A DNA stretch of 64,000 nucleotides from the NCBI GenBank assembly GCA_013306675.1, contig JABLUY010000077.1, forward strand, positions 1 to 64,000, in the 5' to 3' direction. A program made the position numbers and the translations under genes. Below are positions 28,401 through 36,284 of the stretch, in pieces (position 1 is the stretch's first letter; each line of letters opens with the position of its first letter). The stretch is from Thraustochytrium sp. TN22 (taxonomy: Eukaryota > Sar > Bigyra > Thraustochytrida > Thraustochytriidae). Below the pieces are notes generated by a model that searched no databases, was not told the DNA's origin, and was given only the letters and a program-made list of their open reading frames with translations.

Positions 28401-28911
28401 CCCGGACCGCCCGCGCATGATCAACTTCTCGCGCTGCGCCTCGCTGCAGAACACCATCGACGACTTTCTGCGCGGCCAGCAGTACGGCTACGAGGTCGAC
28501 GGCTACTTTTCCATCGCCACGGTTGACGGCGCGCAGACGGCGCTGGGCCGCGCGGCCACTGCCAGCTCCACCGAGTCCTCCACGGGATTCCCCTCGGAGG
28601 AGAGCTCGGTGGCCGGCTCGGTGGCGGGCGCCACCTCGCGCGCGCCGCGCGCCTCGGACGCTGCCAGCGTTGAGTCCGGCCGCGGCTCGCTCACCGTGCC
28701 CAAGGCGCGCGGCTCCTCGCTTGGCGGCGCCTCCACGCTCTCCGGCGCCACGTGTATCCGCCTGGTCTACGACGAGGTGCTCGCCTCCATCGTGTGCCAG
28801 GGCATGCGTAACTGTCGCAGCAAGGACCGCCTTGAACAGATCTCCGAGGAGCTCCGTCTTCGCCTCTGCGACGACCTCGTCGAGACGCTCGAGGACTCTG
28901 GCTTTATGTGA
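25426..28911 (+). CDS. RasGEF (REM plus Cdc25 domain) protein
   Basis: 1161 residues from the ATG at 25426. An alternative ATG at 25555 starts MSGGGGGG. The N-terminal 300 residues are Ala/Gly/Ser low complexity. A REM (RasGEF N-terminal) domain spans about 345-440 (PFIVKFVVGSRGHGYWNAFI, ALLHAFIAGRDP), and its second part resumes about 505-570 after an EAEAEA-type insertion. The catalytic Cdc25 domain spans about 825-1160: SPSAVAQFLTWQLFDDAYRL, ILSRHIKPTERVNRLLFFVD, RLNNFHAFFGLVAGLSQP and PFLGLTMKLLYPLEHNIPYV. It should promote GDP release from a Ras/Rap-type GTPase. Which GTPase is unknown. The region between the REM and Cdc25 domains is Ser/Pro-rich and probably a phosphorylated linker. Confidence 0.92.
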   Translation: MAAASVQRAPRQSGERRGRWAALAGVGGAPSAAAARARGAPAGMSGGGGGGRPGGAAGASEGDGGDEAAARPPGGAAAAAADEEAAAAATPAAAATPAAPNGAARATPAAASAAASPTRAASGGAEAAAEGGNMAAAATATPPVAAAAAGAATPVTQQRRRKRDILKRALSAKKSGGGWFGRGAAQSPGGSGDFLGGVGRRGPAGSLSDAADTTDDEGDLVQQQLLHQAYGLGSGPVGPISSSLPSSSMPAPPAPMRRSGSAAGLAALHKRQPMPPPPATQMLGRRSSGLSSAGTDDGVSSAGGTAGALAQDLPEGEDFELLVDPIPPSNRSSLVGLSQTWRNMRADRKDNEPGMQILYGSLPFIVKFVVGSRGHGYWNAFIDTYWQWSKPGEVLALLHAFIAGRDPCKEEFSGKSLHLATPLDDGIMVITSRVERLVGDSGSEADEVAGRLDEEKGEEATVAKAAEAEAEAGAEADADAEADAEAKAKAASTAGRASGSSAGTAGGVQYKKESGSLRRILKELGLDADTATLQRNAHAFLCAWMRQEGGNEVLTKEEAQLATELMAEMDEWYGPDEEAERAPSSPSDDLMLHERQRRKESSSFLAMGSPDLVAESPMTLLGAGGVALRKSMSETSSLSLAQQQSPRAGPLSARAATALSPGRSGFAAKLRVETTGRHGSSASLPASPEASPRPRGVASPPLTPQPSSSSLAGGGAAAAGLTLPSPVSAPVGAAGTSMPAPALSAPSSAGGSRRPHKKSFTLDFGGSGSSLAGRSPTFKINARARSLSQGWKKRRNGDSVSSEDGVSASTPAAKSGHGVDAELEGFSPSAVAQFLTWQLFDDAYRLVEARDLVTKEARDKSVAVQRLIELFDTYAWWSLTYILSRHIKPTERVNRLLFFVDVATECRRLNNFHAFFGLVAGLSQPMLQWVWDFLSNKEKQYLENLKRAVRSKGDYLVYRADLSKAAHKSHIPFLGLTMKLLYPLEHNIPYVSPDRPRMINFSRCASLQNTIDDFLRGQQYGYEVDGYFSIATVDGAQTALGRAATASSTESSTGFPSEESSVAGSVAGATSRAPRASDAASVESGRGSLTVPKARGSSLGGASTLSGATCIRLVYDEVLASIVCQGMRNCRSKDRLEQISEELRLRLCDDLVETLEDSGFM

Positions 28912-29605
28912 TGTGATTTCAACTCAACACGGACGCAATGTGCGCGACGACGAGAACGAACATAATCGCGGCCTCTTCCAGCCGCCGGACGCCACGCGCC
29001 AGCGTCTACTTTTTGACTCGTACCTGCCTTTCCTCATGATGCATTCAATGAACACACAGATTTGCATTCCGTTTTTGATTGAAGAAACGTGGCATCGAGC
29101 AAGACAAGCCGCCGGACGCCACGCGCCAGCCATGCATTCATTGAACACACAGATTTGCATTCCGTTTTTGATTGAAAAAAACGCGGCATTGAGCAAGACA
29201 AGCCGCCGGACGCCACGCGCCAGCCATGCATTCAATGAACACACAGATTTGCATTCCGTTTTTGATTGAAAATAAACGCGGCATCGAGCAAGACAAGCCG
29301 CCGGACGCCACGCGCCAGCCATGCATTCAATGAACACACAGATTTGCATTCCGTTTTTGATTGAAAATAAACGCGGCATCGAGCAAGACAAGCCGCCGGA
29401 CGCCACGCGCCAGCGTCTACTTTTTGACTCGTACTACTTGCCATGCATTTGCATCCCGTTTTTGATTGAAAAAAAACGCGGCATCGAGCAAGACGCATGT
29501 CGAGGGAAGATTGAAAGAACGAGCAATGCGCTCTGGACGACACGGCTGCGGCCTGGAGAACGCGAGTGCTTCGTTCAAACGATTCCAGTGCTTAGAACTA
29601 TGCCT
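28912..29605. other. Gap between convergent genes, filled by a satellite
   Basis: The RasGEF gene and the thymidine kinase gene converge here. Most of the gap is the 95-bp satellite. The remainder shows nothing gene-like. Confidence 0.75.
28980..29495. repeat. 95-bp tandem satellite, five copies
   Basis: Units begin with GCCGCCGGACGCCACGCGCC at about 28980, 29108, 29202, 29297 and 29392. Three inner copies share CATGCATTCAATGAACACAC and TTTGCATTCCGTTTTTGATT, then CGCGGCATCGAGCAAGACAA. The outer copies carry instead, or in addition, GTCTACTTTTTGACTCGTAC. The AT-rich half of each unit contrasts with the GC-rich surroundings. Two copies contain AATAAA. The unit creates minus-strand open frames of Cys-rich peptide, which I do not consider genes. 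Confidence 0.93.
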
Positions 29606-30214
29606 TCAAGCAGACTCTGCACATGCTCGTGCCGCCTCGCGCTGGGATGTGGGATCCTCGTAGTGCTCAGCACACGCCGGCCGGTAAAACTCGGCGCCGC
29701 CTACGAGCACCTGCTCCCCGCTATTGACAATGCGCGCCGAGTAGGGTGCCGGGCCGCCGCAAATGTGACAACTCGCCGTGAGCAGCTCGACGTTGGCTGG
29801 GTCGGCGCGCTTCATGAGCGCCGGCATCGGGCCAAAGGGCATGCGGCGGAAGTCCAGGTCGAGGCCGGCCACGAGCAAGGCGTTGCCGGCGGCTGGGTCG
29901 GCGGAGAGGCGGTCCCAGAGGCGCAGCAGGTCGTCGCCGAAGAATTGCCCTTCGTCCACGGCCACCAACGTGCTGGGCGTCTGGAGCGCCAGGTCATCGA
30001 GCGAGGTGAAGGCATGCACGCCGGAGGTTCGCCGCACGCCCGTGTGCGTGGCCACCACCGGCGCGTCGCCGGCGCGGTCATCCCGCGCCCACTTCGCCAC
30101 CACCGTTTGCTTGTAGCGCGGTTCGAGCTCTTCTACAGTGCGCAGCAGCCGCGTCGTCTTGCCGGAGAACATGGGCCCCGCGAAGACGCGCAGCAGCGGC
30201 GCTGGCGGCCGCAT
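29606..30214 (-). CDS. TK: Thymidine kinase, TK1 type
   Basis: 202 residues, the usual size of type II thymidine kinases. The P-loop GPMFSGKTT is at 13-21. The Walker-B-like VAVDEGQFF supplies the catalytic Glu, and the lasso region AGLDLDFRRMPFGPMPALMK matches the family. The structural zinc site is formed by CHICG and YRPACAEHY near the C-terminus. It phosphorylates thymidine to dTMP in the salvage pathway. The start at 30214 places the P-loop at the normal distance. Confidence 0.95.
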   Translation of the reverse strand: MRPPAPLLRVFAGPMFSGKTTRLLRTVEELEPRYKQTVVAKWARDDRAGDAPVVATHTGVRRTSGVHAFTSLDDLALQTPSTLVAVDEGQFFGDDLLRLWDRLSADPAAGNALLVAGLDLDFRRMPFGPMPALMKRADPANVELLTASCHICGGPAPYSARIVNSGEQVLVGGAEFYRPACAEHYEDPTSQREAARACAESA

Positions 30215-30752
30215 CGCGCCCGCCCGCAGCGCCAGCGCAGCGGCGGGCCAGGCAGCCGCGTCTCCGTTTGTCTGCCGTGTCTGTCCGAGTCTGCCTTCGA
30301 GTCCGGCGCAGCGACTCCAGCGAGAGTGGTGGTCACCGTGTCAGTCAGTCAGTGAGTCAGTGAGCGCCAGTGAGCCTCGCGTCCGTCTGGCCAGTGCAGG
30401 CTGAGCCCACTGCAGCGAGCGATCAAAGAGCATGGGTCCTGCACAGTGCAGCACACGCTGCTGAGCGGCCAAGCGGAGAAGCAAGGAAGCATGCCATGCA
30501 CGCGAGCAGACACACTGCAGCATGACAATGAGTCTCGCAGATCACGGCCGCCGTGTAACCAACGCAATGCAGCAGACACATTCTTGATAGGTAGAAAACA
30601 TTAGGAAATCCATCCAGGGGGCCAAGCGAGTGCTCAAGCCAGGAGCGCCGAAGCAGTATGCAAGACGGGCATCGACGAGCGCCGACGTGTGCCACACGTA
30701 CATACACAGAGAAGACAGACGATCAGGTCACTGCGCAGCCTGCACGGCACGC
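30215..30752. other. Intergenic region, 0.5 kb
   Basis: The 5' flank of the thymidine kinase gene and 3' flank of the PH gene. It contains a degenerate (CAGT)n/(GTCA)n run at about 30340-30370. No gene is seen. Confidence 0.6.
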
Positions 30753-31643
30753 TTAGACCATGCGCTCGACGAGAGCCTTGGCACGCACGGCCTGCTCCCG
30801 AGCGCGAGCCTCGAAGAAGCGGCGCAGCGCCGAGACGCTGGCGCGCACCTCGTTGTCCTCGCGTTGGAACTCCGGCTGCGGGCTGGCGGCGTTGCGCACA
30901 ATCATGGCGGCCTCGAGCTTCTCGAGGGCCTGCTCGGCCTGCGCAAGCTTGCGCTCGACGCTCATGCGCTTGGCAGCGGCGGCGCGGCGCGCCTCCTCCT
31001 CGGCGCTCAGCTTGCCGTGGACCTTGGTGCGCTGGGACTGCAGCTCGGTGACGCGCGTGCGCTCCGTCTCGAGCTTGGCGTGAAAGGCGGCGGCGCGCTC
31101 CTCGTTGCGGCGCACGGCGGCCTCGCGCTGCTGCTCCTCGCGGTCGAGGCGCGCGGCGCGCTCCTGCAGCTCCTGAAAGGCGCGCTCCTTCTCGGCCTCG
31201 AGCTGGCTGCCCTCGGCCTGCATCTTCTCAATGAGCGCGGCGCCCAGCATGGCGTTCTCCAGCGTGGCGCGCTTGGCCTGCTGGAAGGCCACGAGCCAGT
31301 CCATGGCCTCGCCGACGTCGTCCGCCTTGACGCGGAACTTGGCGCCGCAGTCCACGTTGGTGATGGCGATGAAGCGGCGGTCCTTGATGTCCAGCGACAG
31401 CGTCGCGCCGTTGAGCGGCACCACGCAGCTCGGCTTGGAGTACCACGGCCCGCTCGCGTCGTTCTTGCGCTTGGCGTAGAAGAGCAGGAAGGACTCCTTG
31501 ACCACCGCGTGGTACCGCTTCCACATCTTCGCGCGCGAGTTCAGGTCCTGCCGCAGCAGCGGGCCCTCCTTCTGGAACACCACCACATGCTCCTCCACCC
31601 CCACGTCCAGCCCCAGCAGCTTATCCGCCTTGCTCACCGCCAT
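30753..31643 (-). CDS. PH domain and coiled-coil protein
   Basis: 296 residues. Residues about 20-120 form a PH-like domain (KMWKRYHAVVKESFLLFYAK, PLNGATLSLDIKDRRFIAIT, ending EAMDWLVAFQQAK with the conserved Trp of the C-terminal helix). Residues about 122-260 form a long charged coiled coil rich in Glu, Arg and Ala. A phosphoinositide- or protein-binding scaffold role is inferred. No catalytic domain is present. The family beyond PH is not recognised. Confidence 0.8.
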   Translation of the reverse strand: MAVSKADKLLGLDVGVEEHVVVFQKEGPLLRQDLNSRAKMWKRYHAVVKESFLLFYAKRKNDASGPWYSKPSCVVPLNGATLSLDIKDRRFIAITNVDCGAKFRVKADDVGEAMDWLVAFQQAKRATLENAMLGAALIEKMQAEGSQLEAEKERAFQELQERAARLDREEQQREAAVRRNEERAAAFHAKLETERTRVTELQSQRTKVHGKLSAEEEARRAAAAKRMSVERKLAQAEQALEKLEAAMIVRNAASPQPEFQREDNEVRASVSALRRFFEARAREQAVRAKALVERMV

Positions 31644-32709
31644 CCTGCGCTCGCCGCCGCTCGCGCGTCGCCGGTGCAGGCAGTACCTCCGCCTGTCCGA
31701 GCAGCGCAGCGCAGCGCAGCGCTGCTCCCCCGCGGCTCCGCTTCTCGCGCCTGCTCCGCCTTCCGCGCCTGCTCCGCCTTCCGCGCCGCCCCCGCGCAGC
31801 CACGAGCGCCGCCCGACCGCCCTCCGCGCGCGAGGCCGCTCCGCTCCGGTCTGCCGCGCGCCGCGCGCGCCTCGGCTGGCCCTGGCCTCGCCTCGCTTGC
31901 CTGCTTGCCTTGACCGTGGCAGGCTCAGTCAGCAGGCTGCCGGAGCCTCGCGCGCCTCGCTCTCGAATGTGCACGCGCCCGCCGGCACGCGCTGCCAGCG
32001 CCGCGCGGCGCGGCGGCGGGCGGCGCGGCGCGCTGGCCGGCGCGCGGCCGGCGGCGGGCGCAGCGCGCGGGCCCGCCGCGCGCTGCGGCGGGCGGCGCGG
32101 CGGCGGCGGGCGAGCGAGCGAGCGAGCGCCGGCGGCGGGCCGAGATGTGCGCGCGCCACACGCAGGACCAGCTGGTGCAGGCAGAGAGGCAAGGCTGGCA
32201 GGCGAGGCCTCGGAGGCGCGCGCGCGCGGGCGGCGGGAAGCGCGGCGCGGAGCGAGACGGCTGCCGGGGGCGAGGCCGCGGAACGCGGGCGTGCCTGCGA
32301 GGCGAGCCGTGGAGCGCCGTGGAGCGCCTTGGAGCGCGGGCAAGGTCGTTCACGGCGGGCGCGTGGCGGGCGAGCCGAGGCGAGGCGACTCAGGCAGGCG
32401 AGGCGAGGCGGCGGATGCAGAGGCGATTACGGAGCGCGAGGTGCGCGGTGCGAAGGGGCGCTGCGCGGCTTCCAGCGCGTGTACGAGCCAGCAGAGCGCG
32501 CGGGAGACTCCCAGGCTAGCTAGCTAGAGCTAGCTTGCGAAGAAGTGACTGGAGCAAGGCGAGTCCCCGTGCACAACCAGCGCGACGTGGCGCTCGAGCG
32601 GCGTCCGAGCGCCGCGAGCGGCGGCCACGCAAGTCTCAAGATCAAGCGCATGAGGTCCTCGTGCTGACAAGTGTAGTAAGTGTACTCTTCTTCTTGCAGC
32701 TTAAAAAAG
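31644..32709. other. Intergenic region, 1.1 kb, repeat-rich
   Basis: The 5' flank of the PH gene and the 3' flank of the homogentisate dioxygenase gene. It contains a CGCCTGCTCCGCCTTCC duplication (31748-31785), a (GAGC)n tract (32108-32130) and an AGCTAGCTAGAGCTAGC palindrome (32515-32535) like the one after ERGIC3. Open frames are composition artefacts. Confidence 0.6.
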
Positions 32710-34197
32710 TTAGCTCGAGCCAGAGGCCAACTTACGCTTCTTCAAGTTGGCGGCGTCCGAGTCGGCGTCGCCGGTGCGGCGCCAGGCGAGCAGGTGGTCG
32801 GCCGAGGGCGCCGGGGGAGGCGCATTGCGGTCGAAGGAGGCCGGCATCTTGGCCCAGCAGTCCTGGTAGGTGAGCTCGCGCTGCGGCGAGTCGCGCGCGG
32901 CGTCGGAGAGCTCGAGCAGCAGGCAGGTCTCGAACATAAAGGCGAGGCCGCGGTCGAAGAAGTCGGGCTTGGAGGTGTCGACCTGGTCGGGATCCGAGAA
33001 GCGCTCAAAGGTGGCGGCGTCGGGGCCGTGCGCGGACATGCACGAGTGCAGCGAGGCGCCGCCCGGCACGAAGCCGCCCTTCTTGGCGTCGTACTCGCCC
33101 CAGATCATGCCCATGTACTCGGTCATGGTGTTGCGGTGGAACCAAGGCGGGCGAAAGGAGTGCTCCATGGCCATCCAGCGCGGCGGGAAAATGACAAAGT
33201 CGGCGACGGCGGTGCCGGGCTCGCTGGACGGGCAGGTGAGCACGGTGTAGATGCTGGGGTCGGGGTGGTCGTAGGTGACGGAGTTCATGCAGTTGAAGCG
33301 GCGCAGGTCGTACTTGTAGGGCACGTAGTTGCCGCGGAAGGCGACGACGTTAAAGGGCGAGAAGCGCTGCGTCATCTCGAACATGCGGCCGCCGAACTTG
33401 GTGTAGAGCACCCAGGACTTGCCGCCCTCGGGCTCGTCGTCAAAGTGCGCCGTGGGCGACTTGAAGTCCCAGGGGTTGGCCAGACCGTTGGCGCCGATGG
33501 GGCCGAGGTCCGGGAGGCGGAAGTGGCCGGAGAAGATCTCGAGAATGTAGCCGCGGTTCTCGGGCGCCTCCACCTCGACGCGGAAACGCATGCCGCGCTG
33601 CACCACGCAGATCTCGTTGGGCTCCACGCGCATGAGGCCGAACTCGGTCTGCACCAGCAGCGCGCCGACCTGCGGCACGATGAGCATGTCGCCGTCCGCG
33701 TCCGTGAGCGCCTGGCACTCCATGCTCACGTTGGCCACGTAGGTGTGCACGGCGAGGCCGTGCTTCTGCGCCGGCGACCCGGCCTGGCCCACCGTCTCGA
33801 TGCCCTGCGCGAAGGTCACCTCGCGCTCCTCGCGCGCCGGCACGGGCCGCGGCTGCCACCGCATTTGGTTCGGGTCCACGTGCAGCGCGCGCGCCTCCTG
33901 GCCCTTGGCCAGGCCCAGGCCGCCCAGCTCGCTCGGCACCATGCTCGAGTGCTGCACGCTCGGGTGCACGCGGTACAGCCACGAGCGCTGGTTCTCCGCG
34001 CGCGGCCGCGTGAAGGCCGTCCCGCTCAGCTGCTCCGCGTACAGGCCGTACGGGCACCGCTGCGGGTTGTTCTGCCCGCGCGGCAGCGCGCCCTCCAGCG
34101 CCTCCGACTCGAAGGTGTTGCCAAACCCGGACATGTACGCGAGCTCCTCCGCGGCGTCCATGGTCTTGGCCTCGCCGGCGCCGTTCGTCTTGCTCAT
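32710..34197 (-). CDS. HGD: Homogentisate 1,2-dioxygenase
   Basis: 495 residues from the ATG at 34197. Thirty-four further codons are open upstream but unconserved. Hallmarks run from YMSGFGNTFESEA, through NPQRCPYGLYAEQLSG, to RPPWFHRNTMTEYMG and SLHSCMSAHGPD. The iron ligands are His354, Glu360 and His390. Their spacing of 6 and 30 residues equals that of human His335, Glu341 and His371. The enzyme opens the aromatic ring of homogentisate to maleylacetoacetate in phenylalanine/tyrosine breakdown. It is divergent from the KCTD-like gene. Confidence 0.96.
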   Translation of the reverse strand: MSKTNGAGEAKTMDAAEELAYMSGFGNTFESEALEGALPRGQNNPQRCPYGLYAEQLSGTAFTRPRAENQRSWLYRVHPSVQHSSMVPSELGGLGLAKGQEARALHVDPNQMRWQPRPVPAREEREVTFAQGIETVGQAGSPAQKHGLAVHTYVANVSMECQALTDADGDMLIVPQVGALLVQTEFGLMRVEPNEICVVQRGMRFRVEVEAPENRGYILEIFSGHFRLPDLGPIGANGLANPWDFKSPTAHFDDEPEGGKSWVLYTKFGGRMFEMTQRFSPFNVVAFRGNYVPYKYDLRRFNCMNSVTYDHPDPSIYTVLTCPSSEPGTAVADFVIFPPRWMAMEHSFRPPWFHRNTMTEYMGMIWGEYDAKKGGFVPGGASLHSCMSAHGPDAATFERFSDPDQVDTSKPDFFDRGLAFMFETCLLLELSDAARDSPQRELTYQDCWAKMPASFDRNAPPPAPSADHLLAWRRTGDADSDAANLKKRKLASGSS

Positions 34198-34786
34198 CGT
34201 GGTCACCACCTCGTCACGGAAGCCCGCCGAGCGCGAGAGCGCGAGAGCGCGAGAGCGAGAAGCGGATGGGCCGGGCCCGAGCACCAGCGGGGGAATCACA
34301 CGCAGGCGAGCGAGCGGGCGAGCGAGCGAGCGTGCGTCTGGGCCGGGCGAGGATGCGTCTTTGCTTTGCTCTCGCTTGCGGCGTCTTCTTCTCGCTGCCT
34401 CGGACTCGCCGGGCCAGAACCAGACTCGGATGGGCTGGGACGAAGATCAGATCACAAGAAATTTCGGCGCGGACGAGCGCCGGGGCGTCCGGAACGTTTC
34501 GGACGTCTCCGAAACGCCCGGGACGCGTCCGGAAGTGCGTCCGGAAACGCGTCCTGAAACGCGTCCGGAAAGGCTTTCGGACGCCCCGGCGCCCTGCAGC
34601 GCCGAATTCCCCGGGCTGGCCGTTGGCGGCAATGCCCAGTTCCTGCTCGCCACGGACCTCGCGCGCGCGCGCGCGCGCGCCGCGTGGCGCAGCGGCGAGA
34701 GCGAGAGAGCGAGAGAGCGAGCGAGGGCGGGCGACGCGAGGCCCCGTGGGCGGCCGGCGCGGCCGCGGCGATCGATCCACGGCGCC
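34198..34786. promoter_or_regulatory. Divergent promoter region with 116-bp inverted repeat
   Basis: About 590 bp lie between the HGD and KCTD-like start codons. It contains the inverted repeat at 34477-34592, a (GAGC)n tract at 34312-34332, and an alternating (CG)n run at 34660-34680. No gene is seen. Confidence 0.55.
34477..34592. repeat. Imperfect inverted repeat with internal GTCCGGAA motifs
   Basis: The outer arms match: GCGCCGGGGCGTCCG at 34477-34491 is the reverse complement of CGGACGCCCCGGCGC at 34578-34592. Between them, short direct repeats of CGTCCGGAA/CGTCCTGAA and GTTTCGGAC/CTCCGAAAC continue the symmetry. The segment can fold as a long hairpin, or present several copies of a TCCGGA-like site on both strands. 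Confidence 0.85.
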
Positions 34787-35719
34787 ATGGGCGGGGACGA
34801 GGACGGCGGCGACAAGAAGGTGGACCTGGAGCGCGTGAGCCAGAGGCTGCTGCTGGAGCGCGAGGACCTAGAGGAGAAGATCAAGGAGACGCGCAGGGAG
34901 TTCAGGAAGCTGGCGCGCAGGAAGCTGGTGCTGGAGGAGGAGTGGAAGAAGCTCAAGGTGGAGCGCAGCGACCTGGAGGAGGACAAGCGACGCTTCGCGG
35001 CGGCGCGGCGGTCGCCGTGGTTCCAGAGCGCGCTGCTGCCGACGAGCGACCTGCGGCGCGTGCGCATCAGCGTGGGCGGCCAGCTCTTTGAGACCACGGA
35101 ACGCGTGCTCAAGCGCGACCCGGGCTCGCTGCTGGCCGCGCTCGTCGGCCCGGACTGCCCTCTCAAGCCGGACGACCGCGGTTGCTACGTGATCGACCGC
35201 GACTGGGTGCTCTTCCGCCACGTGCTGGCATTTCTTCGTGACGGCGCGCTGCCCCGCGCCGACGACGCGGCTGGCGACCAGCTCGTCGCGCGCCTCTACC
35301 GCGAGGCTGACTATTATCGCCTGGAGACGCTGCGCTGCGCCATCCGCGACTTCCTCGACCCGCACCAGCTCGTTGAGCGTGCCGCGGCTGTCCCGCTCTC
35401 GCGCCTGCACCAGCTCGAGCGCCAAATGGCGCGCTCGCTAAAACTCAGCGCGTCCGACTATGGCGACGGGGAGCACTTTGTAGACGACGCGCTTGCGCCG
35501 CCTCGCGCCGACTACACTGCCAAGGCTGACGCCGGTGCCGGAGCGCCCAAGTCGGAGGACGACTGGTGGACCTCCACTCGCTACAAGGGCCGTGACTTTA
35601 GGATAGACCCGCCCTCGCTCGACGACGACCAGCCCTGGCGGCGCCGTGGCCCTGCTGCCGACGCCAAGCCGGAGGATTTCCTTCGCGATCCGCCTCTCTC
35701 CACGACATGGCGCCGCTAG
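34787..35719 (+). CDS. KCTD-like BTB/T1 domain protein with N-terminal coiled coil
   Basis: 310 residues from the ATG at 34787. The frame is open far upstream only because of composition. Residues about 10-70 form a charged coiled coil (LLLEREDLEEKIKETRREFR). A T1-type BTB domain follows at about 88-185: VRISVGGQLFETTERVLKRD, YVIDRDWVLFRHVLAFLRDG and LYREADYYRLETL. The C-terminus is charged and unstructured. KCTD proteins oligomerise through T1, and many serve as CUL3 adaptors or bind G-beta-gamma. The partner here is unknown. Confidence 0.88.
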   Translation: MGGDEDGGDKKVDLERVSQRLLLEREDLEEKIKETRREFRKLARRKLVLEEEWKKLKVERSDLEEDKRRFAAARRSPWFQSALLPTSDLRRVRISVGGQLFETTERVLKRDPGSLLAALVGPDCPLKPDDRGCYVIDRDWVLFRHVLAFLRDGALPRADDAAGDQLVARLYREADYYRLETLRCAIRDFLDPHQLVERAAAVPLSRLHQLERQMARSLKLSASDYGDGEHFVDDALAPPRADYTAKADAGAGAPKSEDDWWTSTRYKGRDFRIDPPSLDDDQPWRRRGPAADAKPEDFLRDPPLSTTWRR

Positions 35720-36284
35720 GCTAGCAAGGAGCCACGCGGGTATGGGAGCCCGCGCTCCCCTAACTTAGCCTAATGAAAAGCGCACTGCAGGAGCGGCTCT
35801 GATTCTTGACCGACTCGGCAGTCGGCACGTGCCATTCGAGCCTTGACAACGTGTGCACGGAGGCCGCCGGGCCACGCCAACAGCCCAGAAAAGCCTTGAA
35901 GCGCTGCTTCGCTCTCGCTCACTGCCACTGGCAGGCTGGGCTGCCAGGCATCCGTCACCGCGCGCGCGCCCACGCTCACGTAAAAGGCAAGCACTGCCAG
36001 CAAGGGCTTCCGCAGAGTCCGAGTCGTCTCCAAGTCCACCGAGCGTTACGGAGACGCAGAGCGGGTGTCCCGTGCTCGGAAGCGCGCTCTGGAGGAGACA
36101 GCACATCGATCGACCCTCTTGCGAGCGGGGCACGGCACGGGACCTGCGTCCCGCGCGAGCGAGGTCCGGCGAGGCGAGGCGAGGCGAGGCGCGGTCTGGG
36201 CGCGGCTCGGGCGCAGCAAACTGCTGGCTCGCCCTGGCCTGCCTGCCTGCCGCCTTGGCCGGTGCGGCGTCGGGCGGCGCGGAC
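35720..36284. other. Intergenic region, 0.56 kb
   Basis: The 5' flank of the PP2C gene. The PP2C frame stays open back to 35853, but the sequence is not conserved. Short (GGCGA)n near 36172-36190 and (CCTG)n near 36238-36250 runs occur. Nothing else is seen. Confidence 0.55.

Noticed and set aside
28924-29543. Minus-strand Cys-rich open frames across the satellite
   Set aside because: Produced by translating the 95-bp repeat in three frames. No start context or conserved domain.
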